Below are positions 40,101-46,007 of a stretch of 64,000 nt of DNA, in pieces. The notes beneath the pieces were generated by a model that saw only the letters and a program-made list of their open reading frames with translations, had not been told where the DNA came from and did no database searches. The stretch lies in assembly GCA_009869945.1 (NCBI GenBank), contig WIXG01000163.1:104152-168151 (forward strand), read 5' to 3'. Both the position numbers and the translations under genes were made by a program. The first letter of the stretch is position 1. Every line of letters begins with the position of its first letter. Source of the DNA: Mesaphorura yosii (Eukaryota > Arthropoda > Collembola > Poduromorpha > Tullbergiidae).

Positions 40101-41171
40101 TCCGATTATCGTCGCTACTGTTCAACTCGACCCGGCCTCACGTCAACTCTCATCTCGCTTCATCGCCGGTTCGCGTTCAAGTTCGCCAGTGCGGGTGCGT
40201 CATGCCGTCATGCGCCATGTTCAAGAATAAATAGCCACGTGGGAAAATCGCAATTCGCCAGCACAGAATCTGCGTTCGGGAGCGAGTGAAAGAATTCCCT
40301 ACTGACGAGGCCACTGATACCATTGGAGGCAGCAGTCCCTGCTGCTGCTGCTCGATATCGCCCTGTGTCATCGTCATTCATCAATCCCCCGTATTTACTC
40401 TCTTTTGGCTTAAAGCTTCAAACTAATCTCTGACATACACATAGGGCAGAAGCACACTCAGAAGGGACGTTCGTCAGGCCGAAGCTGAGGCTGAGACCCC
40501 GATCGCTTTTCGCTTTCTGAGTCGTGAATCGTAAAAAAGCAGCAGAGAAATGAAAAACAAACATTACATGAATGATACATGAGTTGTAGCTACCGGGCTC
40601 AATGTAATCTTTAATCTCTTGAAAACATCATTGTCGACATCATCATGAATGAGAAACTCGCAGCTCGCTGCTCAGGCCGTTGCGGGCCTTGCGGGTGCGT
40701 TCCGCGTTTCTATTATGAGGACGAGTACAATTGAATTCCAATTTAGATCTACGCGTCTGATCAACTGGCTCGTTCGCTCGTCGCTGGACGACGGACGAAC
40801 GGATGTATGATGACTGGTTGACATTTTATTGTTAATCATTGCATTGTAAACATTTTGACAACCGCTGCGACTCCTTCATTGATCATTAGTATGCAGCGCG
40901 TAAATGCGTCAATGCCTGAATGCTTACCGTGATGTCGGCCGCTCTTGTGCTGTTGCTCCTCGTCGATGCACTCGTAAGGGTTCATGTTGTCCGAGGACGA
41001 GTAGCAGTGGCCCAGGTTGTTGTCCAGCCCGGCGCTGTTGCTCCGTGACGAGGGTCGGGGCATGACTGGCGGTGGGTACACGCCACGTTGTGACGAGCCG
41101 CCGCCCGACGACGATGGCGCCCAGCCATGGCGGCCGCCGCTCCGACCGGCATTGTTCTTCCCGCGATCCAT
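1..41171 (-). CDS. Ten-m: Teneurin-m (Ten-m/odd Oz) gene, 5' 20 coding exons, partial at 3' end
   Basis: Join of 20 exons on the minus strand: 41171-40928, 17032-16526, 13984-13757, 13637-13562, 13454-12994, 12817-11099, 10827-10526, 10443-10227, 9708-9514, 8419-8210, 8141-8033, 7947-7721, 7642-7435, 6675-6450, 6337-6164, 6067-5406, 5326-3882, 3810-3411, 3210-3036 and 1112-1. Every intron begins GT and ends AG, and codon phase is continuous, giving 2965 full codons plus 2 nt. Domain order is that of teneurins: cytoplasmic domain, one TM helix, eight EGFs, Cys-rich, TTR, FN-plug, NHL propeller, YD shell. Teneurins are type II cell-surface adhesion receptors that pair in trans across synapses and in muscle or epithelial patterning. 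Wording such as [10 protein letters not shown]-type EGF5 and the MNPYE motif points to insect Ten-m rather than Ten-a. The C-terminal ABD/Tox-GHH part lies beyond position 1. Confidence 0.95.
1113..3035 (-). other. Ten-m intron between exons 19 and 20 (1,923 bp)
   Basis: Bounded by donor GTAAGT at 3035 and acceptor ATTTGCAG ending at 1113. I see no conserved coding segment inside. A 14-base word AGATAAAAAGTGAA occurs on the plus strand at 1949-1962 and again at 2510-2523. Two pyrimidine-rich stretches translate into hydrophobic peptides on the minus strand but lack coding-type codon use. Otherwise it is unremarkable AT-leaning sequence. Confidence 0.85.
3036..3210 (-). CDS. Ten-m: Ten-m coding exon 19: YD-repeat barrel
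   Basis: Codons 2537-2595. It reads [21 protein letters not shown], then [17 protein letters not shown] and FKDSLTTL, two clear YD repeats (DYDRYGRL and EYDRSGRL). The acceptor CGTCGTAG has a pyrimidine-poor last segment, but a tract rich in T and C lies just upstream. The donor is GCTC|GTAAGT. It ends in phase 0. The exact match of phase on both sides fixes the boundaries. Confidence 0.95.
3411..3810 (-). CDS. Ten-m: Ten-m coding exon 18: YD-repeat barrel
   Basis: Codons 2404-2537. After the split Gly it reads [20 protein letters not shown], then [29 protein letters not shown] and [15 protein letters not shown]. These Tyr-Asp-containing strands form the spiralling YD shell. The Lys-rich insertion ([10 protein letters not shown]) sits where fly Ten-m also has a variable basic loop. 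The acceptor is ATTTGCAG and the donor CCGAG|GTGAGT. Flanking introns are 71 and 200 bp. Confidence 0.96.
3882..5326 (-). CDS. Ten-m: Ten-m coding exon 17: NHL beta-propeller and first YD repeats
   Basis: The second longest exon, 1,445 nt, codons 1922-2404. NHL-type blades recur as [59 protein letters not shown] and [22 protein letters not shown]. The cysteine cluster [12 protein letters not shown] lies between blades. The last third starts the YD shell ([33 protein letters not shown]). The propeller is the surface that carries homophilic and latrophilin-type contacts in teneurins; this is family knowledge. The acceptor is CAACTTTAG and the donor GAGCG|GTGAGT. Confidence 0.97.
5406..6067 (-). 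CDS. Ten-m: Ten-m coding exon 16: FN-plug remainder and start of NHL propeller
   Basis: Codons 1702-1922. It begins [15 protein letters not shown] and continues with [60 protein letters not shown] and GDGTNIYL, all diagnostic of the teneurin FN-plug and its connection to the propeller. [13 protein letters not shown] and [11 protein letters not shown] begin the NHL repeats. The exon ends VRN, with the Asn codon split AA|T. The acceptor is GTGTTTCAG and the donor GAAA|GTAAGT. The neighbouring introns are 79 and 96 bp. Confidence 0.97.
6164..6337 (-). CDS. Ten-m: Ten-m coding exon 15: FN-plug domain, first part
   Basis: Codons 1644-1701, both ends in phase 0. It starts [10 protein letters not shown] and contains the strongly conserved [10 protein letters not shown] and [12 protein letters not shown] phrases, then ILAESQ. 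The FN-plug is the fibronectin-like domain that closes the bottom of the YD barrel. The acceptor is CTTTTTCCAG and the donor GCAG|GTTTGT. Confidence 0.96.
6450..6675 (-). CDS. Ten-m: Ten-m coding exon 14: TTR-like (carboxypeptidase regulatory-like) domain
   Basis: Codons 1568-1643. [43 protein letters not shown] and [10 protein letters not shown] are the hallmarks of the transthyretin-related beta-sandwich of teneurins. It ends VPWNE in phase 0. The acceptor is TTCCCAG and the donor ATGAG|GTACGC. Upstream is a 759-bp intron, downstream one of 112 bp. Confidence 0.96.
6676..7434 (-). other. Ten-m intron between exons 13 and 14 (759 bp)
   Basis: The donor is GTACGC at 7434 and the acceptor TTCCCAG ends at 6676. 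No recognisable element or alternative exon is seen. Its position, between the Cys-rich and TTR domain exons, is set by the split Ser codon on either side. Confidence 0.85.
7435..7642 (-). CDS. Ten-m: Ten-m coding exon 13: Cys-rich domain
   Basis: Codons 1499-1568. It reads [12 protein letters not shown], the end of a DxDxDG calcium-binding-like loop followed by the invariant Cys-Cys, then [31 protein letters not shown] and [15 protein letters not shown]. The last phrases are near-identical to fly Ten-m. This domain packs between EGF8 and the TTR-like domain. The acceptor is GTTCCACAG and the donor GGCAG|GTACGC. The split Ser codon leads to the [11 protein letters not shown] start of the TTR domain. 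Confidence 0.96.
7721..7947 (-). CDS. Ten-m: Ten-m coding exon 12: EGF repeats 7 and 8, start of Cys-rich domain
   Basis: Codons 1423-1499. EGF7 completes as [14 protein letters not shown] to GKHC, and EGF8 is [12 protein letters not shown] to GPEC with the longer middle loop ([10 protein letters not shown]) seen in teneurin EGF8. It then enters the Cys-rich domain ([13 protein letters not shown]). The acceptor is CGAGCAG. The donor AAAG|GTTCGC departs from consensus at positions +3 to +6 but is the only site that gives the expected DNDKDGLTDC reading. Confidence 0.94.
8033..8141 (-). CDS. Ten-m: Ten-m coding exon 11: EGF repeat 6 and start of EGF 7
   Basis: A 109-nt exon, codons 1387-1423. 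EGF6 runs [11 protein letters not shown] to GLVC, then RVCDK opens EGF7. The split codon CG|A (Arg) completes the junction KRCAEHGQC. The acceptor is TGTTTCAG and the donor AGCG|GTAACT. The next intron is 85 bp. Splitting EGF7 between exons is consistent with the exact phase on both sides. Confidence 0.95.
8210..8419 (-). CDS. Ten-m: Ten-m coding exon 10: EGF repeats 4 and 5
   Basis: Codons 1317-1387. EGF4 runs from [12 protein letters not shown] to GSDC. EGF5 ([14 protein letters not shown] to TGEDC) has Phe where the third cysteine should be, again the teneurin dimerisation signature. The [10 protein letters not shown] wording is close to fly Ten-m. The acceptor is CGTTCACAG and the donor CAGG|GTAAGT. 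Upstream is a 1,094-bp intron; downstream one of 68 bp, the smallest here. Confidence 0.96.
8420..9513 (-). other. Ten-m intron between exons 9 and 10 (1,094 bp)
   Basis: The donor is GTCAGT at 9513 and the acceptor CGTTCACAG ends at 8420. It contains a short GTGACG tandem repeat at 8834-8852. No alternative EGF exon is visible, and the joined reading [10 protein letters not shown] leaves no gap. Confidence 0.85.
8834..8852. repeat. (GTGACG)n simple repeat
   Basis: Three tandem copies of GTGACG in the intron between EGF3 and EGF4 exons. Short and probably neutral. Confidence 0.8.
9514..9708 (-). CDS. Ten-m: Ten-m coding exon 9: EGF repeats 2 and 3
   Basis: Codons 1252-1317. EGF2 begins [12 protein letters not shown]. 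The third cysteine of a canonical EGF is replaced by Tyr (GDYVNGEC), leaving an unpaired cysteine. This is the hallmark of teneurin EGF2, which with EGF5 forms intermolecular disulfides that make teneurins covalent cis-dimers. EGF3 ([13 protein letters not shown] to GYKGEFC) has the full set. The acceptor is CGTTGCAG and the donor GAAG|GTCAGT, slightly off consensus. The last codon becomes GTT (Val) to give the QEVDC junction typical of EGF3/EGF4. Confidence 0.96.
9709..10226 (-). other. Ten-m intron between exons 8 and 9 (518 bp)
   Basis: The donor is GTAAGT at 10226 and the acceptor CGTTGCAG ends at 9709. No further exon or recognisable element is seen. EGF1 and EGF2 join directly. Confidence 0.85.
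10227..10443 (-). CDS. Ten-m: Ten-m coding exon 8: end of pre-EGF domain and EGF repeat 1
   Basis: Codons 1180-1252. It contains [15 protein letters not shown], a signature of the conserved pre-EGF domain, then EGF1 with six cysteines (from [12 protein letters not shown] to GGEDC). The split last codon A|GT makes a Ser that leads straight into EGF2 of the next exon. The acceptor is CTTACAG and the donor CGAA|GTAAGT. The upstream intron is 82 bp and the downstream intron 518 bp. Confidence 0.96.
10526..10827 (-). CDS. Ten-m: Ten-m coding exon 7: pre-EGF globular domain, first half
   Basis: Codons 1079-1179. After five glycines it reads into [34 protein letters not shown] and LPTHTHYD, all near-identical in pattern to fly Ten-m, where the matching phrases include [22 protein letters not shown] and LPTHTQYH. 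This beta-rich segment sits between the linker and EGF1 in invertebrate and vertebrate teneurins. The acceptor is ATGATTAG and the donor CACCC|GTAAGT; it ends in phase 0. The upstream intron is 271 bp and contains a CA-repeat. Confidence 0.95.
11019..11034. repeat. (AC)n microsatellite
   Basis: Eight AC units inside the 271-bp intron between exons 6 and 7. A likely length-polymorphic marker. Confidence 0.85.
11099..12817 (-). CDS. Ten-m: Ten-m coding exon 6: long acidic Ser/Gly-rich juxtamembrane linker
   Basis: A single 1,719-nt exon encoding residues 506-1079 with no stop. It opens with a poly-Asp stretch (DDHDDDD) and then has a furin-type RMRR at residues 536-539. What follows is almost entirely Ser, Asp, Glu, Gly, Pro and Thr-rich. 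Two Ser-Gly clusters near its end (around residues 983-994 and 1044-1066) are flanked by acidic residues, the pattern of glycosaminoglycan attachment. A CQCSC patch and a final KCSCE are its few cysteines. The exon joins in phase to the PPE...FREITLG domain of exon 7. In fly Ten-m the linker between TM and pre-EGF domain is, from memory, only around 200 residues, so this copy is enlarged. The sequence is low complexity, but the uninterrupted frame, splice signals (TTTGTAG, GAAG|GTGAGG) and phase make it convincing. Confidence 0.88.
12994..13454 (-). CDS. Ten-m: Ten-m coding exon 5: end of cytoplasmic domain, transmembrane helix, start of ectodomain
   Basis: Codons 352-506. After [13 protein letters not shown] comes a poly-Gly tract (about 13388-13420) and a basic juxtamembrane segment ([12 protein letters not shown]). 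A hydrophobic helix follows at about residues 420-439 ([20 protein letters not shown]), the single membrane span of a type II protein. Positive residues sit on its N-terminal side, which predicts an N-terminus inside the cell. The ectodomain then starts with Ser, Asn and Gly-rich sequence including N-glycosylation-type sequons (DNST). The acceptor is CTCGCAG and the donor CCAG|GTAAGA. Confidence 0.93.
13562..13637 (-). CDS. Ten-m: Ten-m coding exon 4: short cytoplasmic exon
   Basis: A 76-nt exon, codons 327-352, with acceptor TGTGCAG and donor TCGAG|GTGAGA. It encodes a Ser/Lys-rich peptide ([17 protein letters not shown], then PCKKSS). A fly Ten-m tail segment in the same position, with GSPIDFKSGS and a Cys-Ser/Thr-Pro stretch, has similar character. 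The phase (G|GA in, AG|C out) is required to keep exons 3 and 5 in one frame, which is the main evidence for it. The Ser/Lys content suggests phosphorylation or a basic sorting signal, but that is inference. Flanking introns are 107 and 119 bp. Confidence 0.82.
13757..13984 (-). CDS. Ten-m: Ten-m coding exon 3: cytoplasmic domain with conserved PGGKIYIPQ motif
   Basis: Codons 251-327. The acceptor is CGTGCAG and the donor ACAAG|GTAAGA. It begins in frame with [16 protein letters not shown], continues through Ser, Asn and Gly-rich sequence, and ends with an ordered-looking stretch containing SLMDQF and [10 protein letters not shown]. The last motif matches the TPSGNVYIPSG segment of the Drosophila Ten-m cytoplasmic tail as I recall it, so this is the strongest evidence inside the intracellular region that the exon belongs to Ten-m. 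The upstream intron is 2,541 bp and the downstream intron 119 bp. Confidence 0.9.
13985..16525 (-). other. Ten-m intron between exons 2 and 3 (2,541 bp)
   Basis: The donor is GTACGT at 16525 and the acceptor CGTGCAG ends at 13985. Inside lie an 18-nt perfect palindrome (15775-15792), a GCAGGCAGGCAGACAGAC tract at 15686-15703, and a minus-strand open segment at 15315-15498 with a hydrophobic stretch and splice-like ends. That segment has a length that would shift the Ten-m frame, so it is not a cassette exon of this gene. Confidence 0.8.
15775..15792. repeat. 18-nt perfect palindrome built on GTACGC
   Basis: AGTACGCGTACGCGTACT reads the same on both strands. It could be a chance product of tandem GTACGC units or a binding site for a dimeric factor. 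It lies in the intron between exons 2 and 3. Confidence 0.7.
16526..17032 (-). CDS. Ten-m: Ten-m coding exon 2: Gly-rich cytoplasmic domain
   Basis: Codons 82-251 (first and last split). The acceptor is TTGTAG and the donor AACG|GTACGT. The protein has several poly-Gly runs (for example around 16650-16700 and 16830-16880) separated by acidic or basic patches: an [13 protein letters not shown] acidic patch, a basic HHRKP, and [10 protein letters not shown] Ser/Asp/Thr segment near the end ([13 protein letters not shown]) looks like a casein-kinase-type substrate and recalls the Ser/Asp-rich segment of vertebrate teneurin tails. No SH3-binding poly-proline cluster of the vertebrate kind is obvious. 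Low complexity makes orthology invisible for this exon on its own, but its phase (G|GG in, G|GT out) fits both neighbours exactly and the frame is open throughout. The intracellular domain of teneurins can be released and signal in the nucleus; this is family knowledge and is not visible here. Confidence 0.82.
17141..17160. repeat. (ACGCATGC)n-like repeat
   Basis: ACGCACGCATGCACGCATGC, a short alternating purine-pyrimidine tract just inside the 3' end of the giant intron. No function can be read from it. Confidence 0.7.
18034..18210. promoter_or_regulatory. Candidate regulatory cluster: duplicated 15-mer and four TATCGA motifs
   Basis: The word TGTAATATTTATCGA occurs exactly at 18034-18048 and 18196-18210. 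TATCGA also occurs at 18165-18170 and 18181-18186, so four copies fall within about 180 bp. TATCGATA is the DREF/BEAF-type element of flies, and the copies here match six of its eight bases. The cluster lies in the giant intron about 1 kb before coding exon 2. It could be an intronic enhancer or internal promoter, or chance. Confidence 0.25.
18840..18854. repeat. (TAAA)n simple repeat
   Basis: TAAATAAATAAATAA in the giant intron. Confidence 0.8.
21355..21376. repeat. (AATGC/GATGC)n pentamer repeat
   Basis: Tandem CAATG and CGATG pentamers. The same ATGCAATGC and TGCATTGCATTG words recur elsewhere, for example near 20335, 24900 and 43570, suggesting a favoured short repeat of this genome. Confidence 0.7.
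24264..24279. repeat. Overlapping GCGATCGC palindrome
   Basis: CGCGATCGCGATCGCG is a perfect 16-nt palindrome of two overlapping GCGATCGC units in otherwise AT-leaning sequence of the giant intron. Confidence 0.7.
35385..35402. repeat. (ACG)n trinucleotide repeat
   Basis: A run of six ACG triplets in the giant intron. Confidence 0.8.
38109..38241 (-). other. Exon-like island, hydrophobic helix plus Ala/Gln/Glu/Arg helix; unidentified
   Basis: On the minus strand the sequence from an ATTAG acceptor-like site (38242-38243) to a GTAAAG donor-like site (38108-38107) is open for 44 codons. Third codon positions are mostly C or G, as in Ten-m exons. The translation has a likely membrane helix ([20 protein letters not shown]), then CWILQ and an Ala/Gln/Glu/Arg amphipathic stretch. 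Without splicing, the frame runs on to VKRMQL and a TAA at 38088-38090. I do not recognise the protein. On the plus strand the same DNA also shows a CTTCCTGTAG acceptor-like site and a GTGAGT donor-like site, so orientation is not certain. It lies inside the Ten-m first coding intron, so it could be an exon of a nested gene, a lone small membrane-protein ORF, or chance. Confidence 0.3.
40928..41171 (-). CDS. Ten-m: Ten-m coding exon 1: start codon and N-terminal cytoplasmic tail
   Basis: Codons 1-81 plus one base. The chosen start is the ATG at 41171-41169 (MDRGKNN...), the first ATG after an in-frame TGA at about 41219. A second in-frame ATG at 40985-40983 begins MNPYEC, which resembles the MNPYE start of Drosophila Ten-m, so initiation there is a real alternative. 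The segment has an SSRSNSA motif similar to the Ser-rich SSRANSA stretch of vertebrate teneurin intracellular domains, as I recall it; this favours the longer start. Pro, Ser and Gly-rich, presumably disordered. The donor is ACG|GTAAGC, and the next exon is 23.9 kb away. A plausible acceptor at 41242-41243 (poly-T tract then GCAG) suggests the exon begins at 41241 with about 70 nt of 5' UTR and that an upstream non-coding exon exists. Confidence 0.85.
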
Positions 41172-41241
41172 TTCACTACGCCTAGCCGCTACTGCTGCTT
41201 GAGTGAGTGGCTTTCGTCATGCAGGCCGCCACGTGAAATTC
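41172..41241 (-). other. Ten-m: Probable 5' UTR part of Ten-m coding exon 1
   Basis: Between the start codon and a good acceptor (TTTTTTGGGTTCCGCAG ending at 41242) lie 70 nt with a TGA in frame with the start. If the acceptor is used, the transcript begins in a separate non-coding exon further right, which I could not locate. Confidence 0.45.
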
Positions 41242-43797
41242 CTGCGGAACCCAAAAAATCGGTAATTAGATTAAAACACAATAATTCATCGTACTTCGCG
41301 CACACAGAAATTCGGCAAAACACAAAATCCGGAGCGCATTTTACATTTCGCCCTGAACGAATAATAAATCATGGAAACGAATTCACAGTACATGAAATCT
41401 GGTCAGACGAATGGCATGGCGAATGAAATATTGTCGTACACCGACGTACGTGTACGCGAGGACTGGACAATCCAGGTTCCGTGAATAATTCCCGGCCCGA
41501 AACCCGCAGCCAAGTCAAACCGAGGCAACCCAGCGTAACACGCAGCTATTAATAAAGCGAAGAAAAAACTAACAAGGGAATAACATAATAAAATGCAATG
41601 GCAATAGCGATGCCGAGTAATATAAAAAGTGGTCTAATAAAGATTAGAGAGAAAGAACGGGAGTTGCTGGACTTTGGCTTTGGCTTTGGTATCGGACTCC
41701 GTTCCAGCCAGCCTGTGCTGTGCCTGTGTTCCAGTCCGCAATAAGATAATTATCCCGGCAGCAGCATACATCAGCAGCGTATGCCATCGCTGGCATACGA
41801 TATCTAGATTAACCCGTGCAATGCTTTGGTTTTGGACATTGCGAGCAGGCAAGCACAGCCGCATGCATGAATGAATTCTCGCACGAAGGCATTTCTCTGT
41901 TTTTATTATTAAAGACTCACTTAATATTTTCTCTCACTACTCACGCGACAATTTAATTGAGCAGAATTTCTTGCTTCCAGTCAGGCCCGGCACGGCCACG
42001 GAGAAAGCCCACATCGAATGGACTGAAATACCCGGCAAGGAAGGCTGGAATGAGTTAAAAAGGTAAATAAATTGACACGCGATTCATAATTCCGTAATGC
42101 GCTGGCCACTGAGTCGGTCGAGTCTGAGTCTGATTTAAGCAGCAGCTTTGCATACTGCATGCATGCCCGTGCCGTGTGTTTGTGTTTACAGTTCCCGTGT
42201 TGTCGTGTTTGTGCAACTAATCATAATACGGGCGACAATTTACGGTATTTTGCGATGCTTGCAATTTTCCCTTTCTGCTTGCCTGCCTAAATGACCACGT
42301 TTGCATTCCCGTCCGTCATCGGCTCTCACCCGTCCAGTTTGTTGGCTCATTCAGTCAAGCAATTTACAGTTCAGCATTCATTGATTCGGGAGTTTGACTA
42401 TTTGGCGTATGGATTCTCCGTTAGACGTTCCGGGCAGAAATGAACTTTCAGCAGATTTCATGCACGGCCGCCGCCGTTGCCCGCACTGTGCTGCCCTGCG
42501 CTGGTTCGGAAGTGATTTATTGAGAGAGCGGAACAAACAGGAGCAGTAATGAGCAATAGCAATAAAAAGTCACAAAAGTTTAGTACGTGTCTTGACTTTT
42601 ATGAGCACGAAACTCTGGAATTCGTAATCGCCGTGCATATTTCATTTACGTGAGCCACGCTTGTATTTGCGGAGGGCTGCGAGCTCTCGGCGGCGCGGTG
42701 TTGTCGGCCGCACGAATCGGCATTTAAGCTCTTAAATAGTTCGTGCTGCTTTTGTCCTGCTTTAATCAGCGACGAGATTTATGAGGAGACAGAGTCGAGC
42801 TGTAGAGTCGAGCAGCCAAGTGGCAGCGGGCAAGAAGGTGAGATTTTCATCTCTAATAAATATTATGGCCTTTTTGTTTCTTCGGTGGCATGTCGTTTGG
42901 CGTAGAGTAAATGTTCGGGTTGCATGCTCGAGAGAATTGCACATTAATGCAGCAAAGGTGGAGTCCGTCAAATTAACTCCAAATTATTCATTTCACTTCA
43001 CGGTCCGCAAAACGCGCCGGGCAGAAGCGATTGCCGTGTCTGTCTGTCGCCGACGGAGTGTTGACCCTGTCCAGCCTCTGCCAAGTCTGCCTGCCCGACG
43101 TCTTTTGTCTCTGACGAGCAGCAAGCCAGCCCAAATTTAGGCCGAAACAATTTATCAGGAATAAATGAGCGGATTTGCTTGCTGTCGGGCCAAATTAAAG
43201 ACGCTTTTAATGCAGGCGGACGTGGGTTGGGTTGACCACTCTGAGCCGTTTCCAGTGGAGTGGAGCGATCGAGATCGAAAGAGCGCTTAATGGCCGCGGT
43301 ATAAAAAAGGAATTGAACAACAATTTCGAATGATGTACGACCGGCCGGCCAGCGAATTATGCAACACAAGGCAAGGCTTTGTAGCACAAAGATTCGTCTT
43401 CTGCTGGAGAATATTATTAATGCTAATGCGATGGATTCTGATTCCTGACCGGCCGAAGGTTTGCGTATCCTGGTCAATTACACGCACGACTACTTAAACT
43501 ACTTTGGCTGGAGAACAACAATAACAATAACAATGGAATTGATGATAGCTTCCCTACAAGCTCGAGTAATGCATTGCATTGGGTCAGTTCATTCATTTAG
43601 GCCACTTCTATAAATGGGCTGCGGGCCTTCACAGTGTTCACAGCCAAAACACAGGTTAGCGTATTGCGTTGCGTAATCTCGGCTTCGGCATCTCTCTCGC
43701 ATCTCGCACTCCTTTTTTGATCGTCGTTGTCTTAAAGACACTCCAACAGCAGCAGCAACGGAATGGGAATTCTCATTCTTCTTTCTTACTCATTATA

Positions 43798-43815
43798 TCA
43801 TTATCATTATCATTA
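43798..43815. repeat. (TCATTA)n hexamer repeat
   Basis: Three TCATTA units in the upstream non-coding region. Confidence 0.8.
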
Positions 43816-44787
43816 TCCATGGACCTCGCATTACATTATTGCATTGCGGGCTGGATGCACTTTTTTACTCTCAGGATTATCAGCACGTCGGATCAATAAC
43901 AGCACAGAAAGGAACACAGCACAGCACAAGACAGAATTATGACGAGCATTCCGATTTGGTTTGACTTAACCAGCCTGGCCATTAGGACAAAAGACAAGAA
44001 GAGGTTGCAGATGATGAATTATTAATAATGAAGAGAGGAAGGAAAGAGCAGCACAGAACAGAAGAGGCAGGCAGGATGCGAGCCTTCGTGTTCGCCGCGC
44101 GAGGGCAGGCTGATAATATGCAAATGTGCGGTGAAAATATTAATACGACATTAACTGCTGGAATGTTAACAGCAGCAGCAGCAGAAATACCTTCTTGTCT
44201 CTTTTATCTTGACTCGAGTCGACTTTTTTCTCTACAGATCATTCATCATCGCTGCTCCGTTCCCCGATGAAGACGAGATGCTGCTGCATCTTTCTCATCT
44301 TTTTGATCGAGGTTGCATTGCAGCCGCGCAGGCGCATCAGTAATTTGTACTGCACATGCACATTGCATCTTCCGCGCTCTGCACTGTTCCGTTATCAATT
44401 CGATGATCTCCTTGCGCAGTAATTGCGAGTACTTAACCCAGGCAACCTCCGAAACGATTCCAATGATGACAACGCACTCCGTCCGGGCTTGCCCTCGTCT
44501 GGCATTCACTCGAGGTCCTTTCTCTTAGCGTAAATACGTTTTAAAAAGCATTTCGTTGTTGTCAACTTGATCTTTTCTACTGTTTTGAGCCCTCGAGGAG
44601 TCGAGCTCGCTGCTGCAACTACTTGACTGTCTCGACTAATTTCCATATTATTATTGCCTCCATGCACTTTGGACAGACGAGCACTTGAATTTCTTTGGAG
44701 CAGAAACAGAAAGACAAGTTCAGCGCACGAATGTCACATTTGCATTTTAAGAGCCACGCAAGCCAGTTCCAGCAGCCTTTATAATTG

Positions 44788-44802
44788 CTGCTGCTGCTGC
44801 TC
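44788..44802. repeat. (GCT)n trinucleotide repeat
   Basis: Five GCT units. Similar CAG/CTG runs are scattered through the non-coding sequence. Confidence 0.8.
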
Positions 44803-45992
44803 CACTTCATCATTTCGCATTTCGCTCACTTCATCCGTCCTCGCTAATTTGACGGCTGCCTCTGCGCTACGCTGCGTCCCGTAAGCCGTGAGCCTGATCG
44901 CGACCGAGTATTTTGTTGTCGCTCTCAAGACTGCAATTAAAACCCGGAATTAATTCGAGTGTCAGTCCGAGCTGAGCTAAGCTCAGCGCGCCGAACCGCC
45001 GCGTCATTCGTCATTGCACCTTTCTCCGGTTCTAGAAACCGTAAATCATTCGCGATTGTTTGCATGGTAAATACATTACTGAAATTAGTCTTGTGCTTGT
45101 GCTCGTGTGGGAGAAGAACACTTTCAGTTTCACACGAGCGCCCACTCCACTCCGCCTGAGAGTCTGGAGTCAAGATATTTCTTGCTGACTCACAATGTCC
45201 AGACCAGGCCAGACCAGACCGCGGCTTAAAAAACAAGGCCGGTCGGATCCACTCCTGAGCCAGTGCGCTTTAATGATACTCTCCGGGTAATATTATTCCG
45301 TATTATATTTCACTTTAAGAATTATTTACATACGCACAGACTTCCCGACTTATTTTTACTTGGCCCTGGCTCTGACTCTACTTATTCAGCATTATTGTAG
45401 TAGATTGAATTGGTATGAATGGATTGGTGAATGTGGTAATCAATCATTCTCCTTTTCTCACACTCGCACTTCCACTGCTGCTCGCTCGTCTGCTTTCTCC
45501 CCGCCGCAACGTGCCCGCCGCCCCTTCCTCTTCGCCATGCCGAGTCTGGCGTGGCTGTCAGACGCACACACACGAACAACAGCCAAACTGGATCGGATCT
45601 GGAGCATTTCAGGGCGAGTGAACGATAAAAAAATCCCGCATTCAGCATCCACTCCTAATTTGTGATGTGATGATGATGATGCAGTCGACGCATTATGCAA
45701 TCCATTAGTAATAAATGCGTCTGATATGAATTACAGTCCCGAGTGCACTGCGTGGCGTTGCGCTGCGTTGCGTGGTGTGGCGTCTAGCTCTCTATTTACA
45801 TAATGCGTCTGCAAATTGAGTGATGATGAGGTGCAGCGTGCATGCACGCAGGCAGGTCATCAAGCGCTCCGTTGTTTGGGAAAACAGGCGAAGAGGGTCA
45901 AATATCACCACGCACGGAGCGGTGCATCGACGGCCCTGAATAATGTGAATAATTAAAGCAGCCCGCATCTTGGAGCAACGCCTGTCTGTGGA

Positions 45993-46007
45993 GCAGGCAG
46001 GCAGGCG
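45993..46007. repeat. CAGGCAGG dispersed word (representative copy)
   Basis: GCAGGCAGGCAGGCG. Other copies on either strand include 15686-15703, 19165-19175, 20618-20630, 20957-20967, 32211-32225, 34126-34140, 47228-47238, 54423-54437 and 60623-60636. They are absent from the Ten-m coding exons I read. They look like a genome-wide favoured tetramer expansion and not like one transposon, since flanks differ. Confidence 0.65.

Larger units (their letters stand above)
17033..40927 (-). other. Giant first coding intron of Ten-m (23,895 bp)
   Basis: The donor is GTAAGC at 40927 and the acceptor TTGTAG ends at 17033. No recognised protein-coding gene, RNA gene or complete mobile element was seen. 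It is AT-tract-rich sequence (many TTAATTA-type words) mixed with CAGGCAGG/CCTGCCTG words, GCAGCA runs and other simple repeats. Two places stand out: a TATCGA cluster with a repeated 15-mer at 18034-18210, and an exon-like island at 38109-38241. Long first introns of developmental genes commonly hold enhancers; here that is inference only. Confidence 0.8.

Noticed and set aside
40052-40234. 60-codon plus-strand frame with a Leu-rich signal-like start
   Set aside because: Starts only at a TTG within a CTG-rich simple stretch, preceded by a stop, and lacks any supporting feature.
1-41171. Ten-a (the second arthropod teneurin) as the identity of the gene
   Set aside because: The MNPYE motif, the [10 protein letters not shown] segment and EGF/NHL wording fit Ten-m better; a phylogeny would settle it.
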